A DNA stretch of 32,381 nucleotides from assembly GCF_000003605.2 (NCBI RefSeq), contig NW_003141822.1, forward strand, positions 123,256-155,636. Reading direction: 5' to 3'. Below the pieces are notes generated by a model, which was given only the letters and a program-made list of their open reading frames with translations, ran no database searches and was not told the origin of the DNA. The stretch's first letter is position 1; each line of letters starts with the position of its first letter. Made by a program: the position numbers and the translations under genes. This document shows, one piece after another, positions 22,082 to 31,869 of this stretch. This DNA comes from Saccoglossus kowalevskii (lineage: Eukaryota > Hemichordata > Enteropneusta > Harrimaniidae).

Positions 22082-22214
22082 GGTAAAAACTAATGTGCAA
22101 GCAACAGCAAATCGTGTGGTAGAAACAAAACAAAAGAAAAGAGATGTGATGTGATGTGATAGAAAAAAGAAATGGTGCTTGACAGAGAAAATTGTTTACT
22201 AGGAACAAATAGTG
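21992..22214 (+). repeat. Direct repeat with 180-base period
   Basis: GTGCTTGACAGAGAAAAT followed by a G or T and then GTTTACTAG occurs at 21995 and again exactly 180 bases later at 22175. Flanks are also similar (AGAAAAAGG against AGAAAAAAG). A short GTGAT tandem (22146-22160) precedes the second copy. Confidence 0.75.
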
Positions 22215-22389
22215 GTGATGATAGTAGTGATCTACATGGAGACAGACAACTGACATTTTTGGATTTTACAGAAATAAAAATGCACTGTAAATACAGTAGG
22301 TCAAGTGACCTGGAGTATAGAAATATAATGCATTCAAGAACACACTGTGACATGCATATTGCATCTACCACGTAAAGTGGCTCCAAGGT

Positions 22390-24539
22390 TTAGATGATTG
22401 CACTGGGGTGGATGACGGTGAAAGCTTGATTAAAATCATCTCAGTGAATAGCCTACAAAAAAACCATTCCATTGCTCAATCGCGATTGCTCACATTCATG
22501 CTATTAAAGATGATTTTTCACTAGGTATTTATCTGGTTGAAATGTAATGTGCAACTCATTTGCCTTGACATCGTGACATGAAAAGGAAGTGTTATTTCTA
22601 CAGAGCTAACTTTACATTATGAAATATTTCGACAAATAAATATCGTTGATTTACTGGTGCTTGTTAAGTGAGAACAGTTTATTGATGCTTCCTTTGGTTT
22701 AGCTAGATCAAAGAATGGCACTGATAACTTTACCGTAGAGAATGTTTGGAGCTATTTAAAACAAATACCTCTATTTGGAAAAGCATTTGTTTGTTATTTA
22801 AAAATGTATTAATATATACAGTTTACTGTTAATAACAATAAGTACGCATTCTACACCCCCAGACTATTAATTGACAATCCCTCGGTAGGTTGATTGATCT
22901 CTCAATTGAATGTCAGTATATGTAAAACTCCTACGAATCCCCTGGGGTTAAAAATGCATGGCTATTGAATTGATAACAATGATGTCTTTTACTTAGTTTG
23001 CCTGAATTGAGACTATGTTATCAAAAGTTAAAAGGGAAAGATACTGGAGCAAATCAGATGATCTTTGTCCCACCATCTTTTGCCCGATAAACTAAAAAGC
23101 GCTTCTTGTTTCTCTTCTGAACATTGTGAGTATGTCGGCGGTTTTGTCAGTGTAGCATTGCAAACTGCAGAACATAATTGAAATGAAAATCTTGATTACA
23201 TCTGTGCACTAAGATTGACTGCAATGTTAATATTACAGCCCTGGAGAAGAACAATCATTTCACATCAAAATGGATCCCCATTTGCTTGTAACATTTTCCC
23301 AAAATTGCTTCTTTCATCCTAAATGATACAATTATCATCAACCTGGAATGATAGATACACCCGTAGTAGTAGACGTTCGCGTTCTATATTATTGGATCTG
23401 ATAGCAGCAATAAATCTTGGAATGAGAAATGCAATTGGATTTGGTGGAAACCTTTTAACTTTTGCTTGTTTGAAGCGACACTGCATTAGTGAGTACACCT
23501 ACTCGGGATTACCTGACGCAATCACCAGGCTGTCAAACTATGCAATCGCTTTTCATATTCCTCAATGTGTCACTGCTTCCAAAACAAAAATCAGAAATAA
23601 TCAAGTTGATAAAACGTGATTGGAGACTAGATTCTTGTAAACCAAATCTTATTTGACCCTGAAAACCTCATGTTATAATCTATTTCGCATATATGGTGAA
23701 ATATATTCTGGTTTATAAGCAATGACTTGTACCATGCACCGTATAAATGTTCTAATATTCAAATAGGCATGTTAGCCACAAACACCTCAGACCCCTACTC
23801 CTTACAAGTCAGCCATATCACATAGACAAGTGTGCCTCAGACATAAGATACATGTAGTATCATCCATCTTTCTGTCAAAGTTAGTCATTGCTTACACCAC
23901 GTTTTTTAGGCAATTTTTGAAGTTCATATTATTAATTTTACAAATGAATGCTGAAATTGTAGACCACTTTTCCAAACGGTCCGCATTTAGCATGGAGACC
24001 ACATTGGATGCTATCATATCATTGACTTCATTTGCATATAGTTATGTATAATACATCAGCGAAACCGGCATTTAAATAACGTGGTCTACTATTGTTCAAT
24101 TGCAATTCAAATACAGTGAATAATCCAGTATGCATTATACTGTGATTCATTTGTAAGCAATGATGATGTATTTTGAATCAGTGTAGAATGTTCGCAAGAC
24201 CATGATGCACTATTTATGGATGTGAATTTGCATATATTAAACATAGTGACAATATACTGGCACTTGGTATTCATTTTAGTGATAATGTTAGATCATATAT
24301 TTTTATTCAGTTCATTGCTTCCTTAGGTACTTCCACGAGAATTTATGGAATCTATTTTTATGATGTGGTCGTTGGCTTTTATGAGTTCACGTGACATGGG
24401 TTACTGAACTACAATTTATTTGAAATATCATTTTGTCAATATAAAACAAAACGTTGTATTTTAAAATTTTGACATTGGAATTTGAACAATATTATTCATA
24501 CTGTGTTACTAAATTCTCAGTTACATGTCAAAATCATAT
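22390..24539. other. Spacer with one donor-flanked open frame
   Basis: On the plus strand a frame from 23323 passes GCATTA/GTGAGTACA at 23488, a good donor, and includes GFGGNLLTFACLKRHC. No acceptor of quality precedes it. The rest is AT-rich without recognised genes. Confidence 0.3.
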
Positions 24540-24594
24540 TGTCAGATGTCTGCATAACGATACTGTTATTATTATATTATTATTACATCTGACA
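24540..24594. repeat. Inverted repeat with 10-base perfect arms
   Basis: TGTCAGATGT (24540-24549) and ACATCTGACA (24585-24594) flank 35 bases that include an ATT-rich centre. It could fold as a hairpin or be a decayed foldback element. Confidence 0.55.
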
Positions 24595-24650
24595 TGACAT
24601 TGCAGAAGGTATGCTATGTCGTGCATCTATAGCAGTAGCATGGGAAACAG

Positions 24651-24697
24651 TTATCATCAACATCACCGTCGTCGTCGTCATTATCATCATCATCACT
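24651..24697 (+). repeat. ATC/GTC trinucleotide repeat
   Basis: Imperfect runs of ATC with a central GTC block (CGTCGTCGTCGTC), then ATCATCATCATC. Confidence 0.85.
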
Positions 24698-25155
24698 TGC
24701 ATAAGATGAAACAGTAGATGGAGTTAAAGTATAGATAACATCAATCGTGTGTATGACTCATTTTCTAATTGTGCACCTTGAAGACACTCACCCACGTATT
24801 ATTTAATTTCACGTCCATAATACAATCATTTAAAACACATTGGTATCATCATAATATGCCTCATGGTTAATTATTTGTATGATGAATGCCATCAAATATA
24901 AGTACAGCAAAATCCTTATCAGCAAGACTAATTATCAAAGATTTATTGAAAATTTCTTGGGCGTCACTTTTACATCATCGTCAGCTGAATTATTTGCCAT
25001 AGCTGCCATGTACTTCATGACAGTTTAGAATACCACTTAACTTTACAGACACGTGATCAATGCATTCAATTGCCAAGAGCCTACCTAGTAAAGCCTTGAG
25101 GCGGAATTTTATAACAATGTCACAATCCGTTTTTGTTCGCCAAACTAATGTTTCA

Positions 25156-25169
25156 GTTGCCATAGAAAC
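25156..25169 (+). promoter_or_regulatory. X-box-like RFX site
   Basis: GTTGCCATAGAAAC matches 12 of 14 positions of GTTGCCATGGCAAC, with the GTTGCC half perfect. No adjacent start exon was found. Confidence 0.3.
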
Positions 25170-27168
25170 GATTGCGAATCAACTTCAGGGAATAATGTTA
25201 TGATGTGTAACGTTCACTCATAGCCAGTCTCAGAGTACGATCTGCCTATTTGTGAATCTTCAGACACTGTTACCAATGCGACCTTCAGGGGAAGCACGTA
25301 TGAGTTCATGACAAGACATACCCAGTCTTATCTTGAAGTGAATAGAGCTTCTTCGTAAGCCTTCTTTTCTGCGAGACGACGTGAGCAGAGATCAATAGTG
25401 ATTCATCTAAGTTTAAGCTTCTATTTTGACATGCTGAATCAACTGTGTTCAAGCTATATCGATTTGTGAAAGGTCACACCTCAGTTGAACACATTAGGTC
25501 CTAATAAGCTGAACTAGAAGTGGGGTGAATAGTTACAACGGATTATTCCTTTGTGACGTTTCAGACTTCTCTGCTCAAAATAATGAGACTCTTGTGTATG
25601 TTCAATGACGGGCAACACAATTGAAATAGAAAATCAATTTTTGTTCCAATTCATCTTTTAGAGTATTACCTCCGTTTGAAACTCAAATAGACAAAAGATT
25701 ATTTTAGGTGTCAATTTTAGTGACTGATGTAGACACAGTGGATACAATAGCCACCCGCCACCTCATACAATAGGTTTACAATCAAGATAGTGATTTATGT
25801 TTGGTAAGGTTGGACTTTTTGGAGAGGAGAGTATTGTACCAAAAGTACTCTACGTTTGACTGACTGGGTGAAAACCTATGGATTAATGCTTTAATCCCCC
25901 CCCCAAAAAAACATGTGAATTATAAAACACACTTTTTTTCACGCAATTGGGTGTCATATAATTTAGGACTACTCAATTGTTTTTTCTTCGCCTAGTCAAA
26001 ATCCACTTAGTAAACAGATAGAGCGTACTGCGTCAGGATCGTGCGTTCATACACTGCAAAGCTGTTACGTAAACCCTCAACGCCTTGCAGTGGTACACAG
26101 GGTTGCGAACCGGGTAGAGAAATGGCAAATTGAGCGTGACCAGACGAAAAATCATGCTTGATTAGATATCACCATATCCATGCAATATTTGACGCATATG
26201 TTATTCGCCATACTAAAACAACATACTGTGAATCAAGAAACTTCCAAACAGACTGTCACAGACTGGTACAAGGAAAAATAATGTATGTTCCCTGTTTGAT
26301 GATCGAGGAGTTGAAACTAATGTTTCACGTGTCATCATAGTGTTGGGCTATAGATACTAACACCCATGCGTCATCACGTGTAAAATTCAAAGTAATATAA
26401 CATTAAGCATTTTATGAAACGTACCTTTGCATCTCGTCTGTGAGTGCAGATAAAACTCATCCAATTGATTATTCGGAAATAGATTAATTTTCACACGAGT
26501 ATCAATTTACACGCTCCGGTGAACCACTGTTCAACGCAGGTAGCTCTTCCTATGGTATTTCAACGTACTGCAGTGTAATAGCCGATGTGTATGCGGGTTT
26601 ACGCTAGTCCACCCTCGTTATTGCGACGAAGCGGCGTCGTTTAGAGTGAGTTTACTAGTAGTAACACTAATTGCACATACCTTTAATTTGATAGCGTCAG
26701 TCTGGAAACAAGTCCCTTTTTCGTGCTCATCAAAACAGCGTATGCGTCATACAGCTGTGCCTAGACTACCTCATTAGTATTCATACAGTGTTTACATCTT
26801 GGAGGGGTACTCGGCATCTTTCAGCTTCCATTGATTTCGATGCAGTAATCTGGAATAAGGCGTTCACGTAATAACTTTCATGTATTAAGGCACTTACCGA
26901 ATCGTGCAGACTACCTTCTAGCGATTAAGCGATGTCCAATCTGTATAACTGTTATACGGTTTTAATAGATGCAATGTCAATGTACTGATCTTTATCTCAC
27001 ATACATAAATTAATAATTCATCAGTTCGTAGTCATTACACTGAACGAAAAGTTGTATTAGTTGATTGGTAATTAATATTTAATTTCAACAAATCATTGTA
27101 TACAGGATATAATAAAACTGGCATATTTTCATAATTGATGAAACAACATTCAATGATTTACATACTAG
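25170..27168. other. Spacer, no gene called
   Basis: AT-rich to balanced sequence. A 60-residue plus frame at 26158-26340 has no splice or family support. Poly-C/poly-A runs lie near 25896-25912. Confidence 0.35.
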
Positions 27169-27246
27169 TATAATTGTAGATTGCGGAAGTGATCAAGATC
27201 GAATATTATCACGTATTTGTTTAATGGAATATCCTATTAAAAGAGA
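27169..27246 (+). CDS. Possible internal exon, phase 2-2
   Basis: A frame of 25 codons between CATACTAG (acceptor, weak pyrimidine tract) and AGA GA/GTAAGTATT (strong donor) reads IIVDCGSDQDRILSRICLM then EYPIKRE. The frame stops at once (TAA) if the donor is not used. The composition is plausible but no family is recognised. Confidence 0.24.
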
Positions 27247-27674
27247 GTAAGTATTATTTGTTAGACGTTGGTGGCAGTGCGTGACAATGTCATGTTCATG
27301 CAACAACGCATCTGTGCATTATGATAACCACGTGGTAATTTAACCTTTGACCGCAAAGTCAACTGTTGCCACCTTTCATAAAATATACCCGTGTAATTTA
27401 TGAAAACAAGCTCAGGTTTCGGCGACGATTTGTGCGAAGGTAGAGGGTCTCTTTATAGAAATAAGTGTTTCCAGGAAATTTATGGTAATAGTATCACAAA
27501 GTGTTGAAAATAAATTCAAATTTCAGACACGGAACTGGGCACATTTTTAATCCCGACTGAGATTGATTTACAGTGGGTGTCACATATGGAGCATATTGAA
27601 CTCACATCTACGAATCACCCGACTCACCTCCCGGCTGCGTTTTGGTTTGCTCATAGTTTGTAATGGAATATAAT

Positions 27675-28087
27675 TTCTGAGTATATTTATTCGGAGAACA
27701 TGTTATTGAATTAACTCTGAAGTTTTCTATTTCACGGTAATATTCTAGCTTTAATGAGAAAATGTCTGACTGTGAGTATGTATTTTAATGCCCACCAAAC
27801 TCAGTGTCGCTGTTAGTTACAATAGATGAGGTATATAATAAATTGGTTGTGTCAAATAAACTGATAACCATAATCAGTAGTAGTCCATGCATACTCGTTA
27901 ATTATTAGCATTATTTTTATCATATTCATTCAGCGAACACGTGCGTGATTAAATTCACTCTGAAGTTTTCCGTTTTAGGGTAATATTTCACTTTAATGAG
28001 AAACTGAATTCAATCGCCCCTTGTCTGACTGTCTGACTGAGCGTGTGTTTCCTAATATCCATAAAACCTAATGTCGCTGTTATTAGA
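27675..28087 (+). repeat. Diverged direct duplication, about 250-base offset
   Basis: Copy A (27675-27826) and copy B (27925-28087) share CTCTGAAGTTTTC, GGTAATATT, CTTTAATGAGAAA, TGTCTGACTG and GTGTCGCTGTTA or ATGTCGCTGTTA in the same order. Copy B carries an insertion of about 20 bases and an extra TGTCTGACTG. Copy A contains ATGTCTGACT/GTGAGTATG, a possible start and donor that copy B has lost. Confidence 0.75.
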
Positions 28088-28229
28088 AAGGAGATGTTGT
28101 GTGGAAGTTCGTAGGCGCATGCCATTCATGGAAGTTTTATGGACGCGTCGTTGATAAGAATCAGTGTTCGATATTGGTTGATTATATGCAAATTCGACAT
28201 TGATTAGAGATGAACGACGTGTTATTTAC

Positions 28230-29018
28230 ACAGATATTTCAAGTTGAAACACTTGGGGCAAAGCAATAACAATGCTTACACAACAAGCGCCGAAGATCAT
28301 GTACACCATTTTTTGTATAATAAAAAAACTGGGAGCTTGCTTTACGAAGATTATTTTAAATTATTTGATAGTATGGTTTTGCCGATTTTTAAACTACGGA
28401 ATATGGGGGCATAGTAAATACCAAAGTAAAATATATATTATCTGCGCATTGGTTTGGGCAGGTATGGTTATGGCAGAGACCATGGCATTTTTACACCTAT
28501 TTGTGACCAGAGCATTCTGATATATTTAAGCAAGAGTGGTGGGGGATATTGTCTCAAAAGAAAAGCGGCGGACATATCGAAATATCAAAACTTCATTTCA
28601 TCCAAAAGTATATTTGTATTGTGTAAAAATTGATAAATTAAAAAGGACTCTTGCTTGTATCAGGTGCTCTAGTCATAGGCTAGAACAGGTTAGATTTGTT
28701 GGACTGAATGTAGAACAGAGAATATGTAAAATATGTGAATCCCTTGAAATAGAGGATGAATTCCACTTTGTTTAAAAATGCCCTATGTATGAAAAAATTA
28801 GATTTTTTTTTATTTTACCCTCATGGTCATATACTTATCCAACATTAGAAATATTTTATTCCATTATGTCAAACAATTTGACCAAATACTCACAAAACTA
28901 GCAATGTTTGTACATAAAGCACACATTCTTAGACAAGAATATATTAACATGAGGTGACTTTTGACCTCATTTTGTGAAATGGGCCGGTGGCCTTTAAAAA
29001 CAAATAAAGATTCTTCTT
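28230..29018 (+). mobile_element. 5'-truncated, decayed LINE 3' end
   Basis: Several frames together give the C-terminal part of a non-LTR retrotransposon ORF2. First comes QQAPKIMYTIFCIIKKLG, then LFDSMVLPI in one frame continuing as LNYGIWG in another, the region after the RT thumb. Further on, LACIRCSSHRLEQ and RICKICESLEIEDEFHF form the terminal Cys-rich motif, interrupted by a stop before KCPMYEKIR. A 3' untranslated region with GGGCCGGTGGCC follows and ends at AATAAAG (29003-29009). Stops and frameshifts show it is dead. The truncated 5' end is typical of incomplete target-primed reverse transcription. Confidence 0.82.
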
Positions 29019-29140
29019 TCATGTATTTTGCGTGTAAGTATCTCAATTACTAATGAAAAAAATAATGCCGATAGAGGGCAGCCTTGCTTTGTACCACGGT
29101 AAAAAATAAACAGTTTTTATAAACTTTTCGTGTCTTCGTT
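29019..29140 (-). mobile_element. LINE reverse-transcriptase fragment
   Basis: The minus strand encodes RGTKQGCPLSALFFSLVIE followed by ILTRKIHE. This is the conserved R-G-x-x-Q-G-C-P-L-S block of L1/Tx1-like reverse transcriptases and the start of the following helix. It begins at 29098 after a region with weak similarity (ILNEDTKS) broken by a stop. The coding similarity ends abruptly at about 29020, exactly where the plus-strand LINE 3' end stops. It is a fragment, not functional. Confidence 0.78.
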
Positions 29141-29583
29141 TAAAATCTCGTGCGAGCCAGTTACAGGTCTTAATTTCCTCCTCAGATTTTATTTTTCTAC
29201 GTGTTGCTTTTCCTTTTTTTTTAAATTTTAAGAAGTACCTATTATTTAGCCTTCTTCAATCTACTCTTCACTAGACTATACCTGGGCGTTTTCGGTCAAA
29301 GAAACATATAATTTTTCGAGGCTATTCTTAACCTCAAAGTAGTTTTGGATATTTTAATTTTATACGAAACTGAACTGTTACTTTTCGACATAATTTACCT
29401 GCACGTGATTACTTATTTTATTGAAGTTACGCATTTGACCATAGAGAAATATCTCTAGTGTTTACCTAATTATGTCAAATGTATAAACGTTCGTTGAACC
29501 TGTATATTTATGACGTTACACTGTGCGTTGATAAAAGACGATAAACAGTGTTAAAAGTAGTAGTTGTAAATCAATATATATCA

Positions 29584-30006
29584 CCCACAAATGTCATAAC
29601 AACAACAAATGTAATAAAATATAAGACCAGCCACAAATGTAATAACTTTCATCAACGCAATACACCATAACCACAAATGTATTAATTTTGCCAAACAACA
29701 ACTGTAGTAACCTGATCAATGTTTTCGTTTTGACAGATGCAATTTTAGTACTTTAATGGTATATGTTCAGGATCGATTATATTATATAATTACAAGGAAA
29801 AAATAGTAATTTATAGTAATAATATTAATTCGAACTCATTTAATAATTAATAAATAATATTACATTTTTTACGTCGAGTTCATTTTGTTGATCAGTCAAA
29901 TATTCAACCTACCTATACAAGGAAACTACTAGTACCCTTGGTAACAAATGTAATAACATGTATTATAAACTAAAATGTAATACCGTTAGTGACAAATGTA
30001 ACAAAT
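29584..30006 (+). repeat. Dispersed array of ACAAATGTAATAAC-like motif
   Basis: At least eight degenerate copies, near 29587, 29605, 29633, 29673, 29696, 29944, 29972 and 29992, lie in two clusters separated by about 240 AT-rich bases. Copies differ at one to four positions and have irregular spacing. Confidence 0.6.
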
Positions 30007-30016
30007 AATACGATGT

Positions 30017-30113
30017 TATTACGAGGATACCTCAAAGTATGCACGAAGACAGTAGAGCTGGAGTATCGACCGACGCGCAGCGGAGGTCGATGTGCGGTGT
30101 ACTGTCTGAGTAC
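30017..30113. repeat. Foldback repeat, copy 2
   Basis: It opens with the same 27-base block as the repeat at 9783. Within it GACAGTA (30048) and TACTGTC (30100) form inverted ends around a TCGACC...GGTCGA stem. It directly follows the motif array. The 125-codon plus-strand frame running through it (29989-30366) is judged spurious, because it is made of repeat DNA and a poly-C run. Confidence 0.65.
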
Positions 30114-30767
30114 GGAGGCAAACTTTGTTGACACACATTTTTTCAAAGGGGAACTGCCCTTTCTCTACCCCCCCCCGTCCCATGTTCCGCCGCCACTGGC
30201 ATTACACTTCTGTGTAACATTTTCGATTTTTTGTAGTCACATTCTCATTGGCAACGAACCTTTATATGCATGTTTTTATCTTCTTCAAAGCCATCCGTCC
30301 AAGGTTTCAAATTTAGGAATAAAAAAAAAATTATCGAGTAAACAGGAATATGTCATAACCACGTGACCTTTCTATTATAACGGCAAAGTTATGAGTGATG
30401 TGTATTTCACTGATATGGTCACAGGTGGTGAAAGAGCCAATGCCCAGCAGCACAAGTCTAAGATTGGTTAAAGTAGCGGTAGATCGGAAAAGTATGTTTT
30501 GTGCGGCTTTTATTTTAACTTTTATTGCTCAGTAAAAGGGTCACAATTTCATCAAAACCGGTCAATGCTGGGAAGAAGTGACTAAGACAAACAGACAAAC
30601 ACACAAACGAGGCAAGAATAAAAGCCAATATAATATCAAGAAACGTAGATTCAAAAACATGTTCCAAATTGTTTTCTACCATGTATCTTTAATTATTCAC
30701 TGTGTCATGTGACTCTCCCAGAAAATGATGACTCTGAGTAGAGGTTAGTCATGTGTGGATGAATTAG

Positions 30768-30775
30768 TGACGTCA
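30768..30775. promoter_or_regulatory. Perfect cAMP-response element
   Basis: TGACGTCA, about 80 bases beyond the poly(A) signal of the minus-strand terminal exon. No start exon seen. Confidence 0.2.
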
Positions 30776-30850
30776 CTAGTCTATCAAGTTCTGGGTATAG
30801 ATCTTTAATGTAGTAGAAATCAGCTACAATAATAACACTATTAGTATTAT

Positions 30851-30856
30851 TTTATT
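30851..30856 (-). terminator. Poly(A) signal AATAAA
   Basis: A minus-strand AATAAA hexamer 100 bases downstream of the stop codon of the terminal exon at 30957-31046, a normal 3' UTR length for a short tail. Confidence 0.4.
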
Positions 30857-30956
30857 ATCTTGGTTTTAATGCCGTAATTCAACTATAAACAAATAGAACA
30901 TCTATTGATTTTTCATATGAATATTTTTATCGAGCATTTTTCAATCTTGTAGTTTT

Positions 30957-31046
30957 CTAATTATGTTGACATGTCGGGGGGTAATGTTGTTGAACAACGA
31001 CAGTCTTCTGCGGAGCTGGCACACCTGGAAACGGGTACGCACTAGC
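30957..31046 (-). CDS. Proline-rich terminal coding exon
   Basis: On the minus strand the acceptor TTGTTTGCTTTGTTCCAG is close to consensus and is followed by 29 codons and TAG, phase 0. The peptide is ASAYPFPGVPAPQKT then VVVQQHYPPTCQHN. Pro/Gln/Val-rich C-termini with Tyr-Pro motifs occur on the cytosolic side of many small membrane proteins, but no specific family can be assigned. Upstream exons must lie at higher coordinates, beyond or within 31.2-32.4 kb; none was recognised there apart from LINE DNA, which may sit in its intron. Confidence 0.5.
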   Translation of the reverse strand, partial: ASAYPFPGVPAPQKTVVVQQHYPPTCQHN

Positions 31047-31869
31047 CTGGAACAAAGCAAACAATGTAATACAAGAGAACTGGTGATGGTTGTAGAACCA
31101 TAACTGCCTCAGCTCAAAGACTATTATGTAATACAAGGGAATGTAAAGGGAAATGTATGTAGTGTTACCTCTGTGTAATTTACAATATATCCGCATTAAC
31201 TTTCACTATTAAGGACAATATGGGAGTAGAAGCAAGGCTACGCAAATTTGCGAAATAGTAGTTAGTTAGAATTACCAGACATTGTGGGATATAAAGAAGT
31301 GGCATATTAACCCAACAAACATACTCGCACATATCCATACATGTCTTTTTGTGTGGGGAAAGCTGTCATGTACACTTATTCATAATACCTGGAAATGGTT
31401 TCACAACAGAAAACAAGTGTTATTGCTGTAAATAATTATGAACAATAAAAACTGAAATTTAGAAAAACTATGAACAAAAAATAATGAAAGTCTGTGATTT
31501 TCTGCACAATTTCCAGGAAATTATTAACCGAACCATAACATTTATAAAAAGCACAGTGCTGAGATTCACTTCGAGTATATCAGAAATATAATCTTACAAT
31601 TGCATACGAGTCGTCAAAACGTACAATTTGGTGACATAATTCAAATTTTGTATAGTTCAATATGTATACAACCACCCATGTACTAGTACATTTTGACAAT
31701 AAACCCCTCTTTCACATTGTGCAAATACAAACAAGACATTAAACCTTCCTGACAGTAACATGTAAGCGTTGTATTAACCCGAATGAAAAGTCTTGAGTCA
31801 CGGCGAATACTTCTATCGAGTCGCCCATTTAAAAACCGCTTCAACTAGCCAAGGCCAATCAATAATGTG

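Noticed and set aside
21835-22386. Ser/Phe/Thr-rich minus-strand open frames
   Set aside because: Antisense of the Glu/Lys-rich repeat region; low-complexity shadows.
23323-23619. GNLLTFACLKR resembling the first transmembrane helix of a class A receptor
   Set aside because: The preceding region is not a convincing helix and the second helix motif (LAxxD) is absent; only a donor at 23488 supports an exon.
29989-30366. 125-codon plus-strand open frame
   Set aside because: It is built from the motif array, the foldback repeat and a poly-C run, with no splice signals and no domain.
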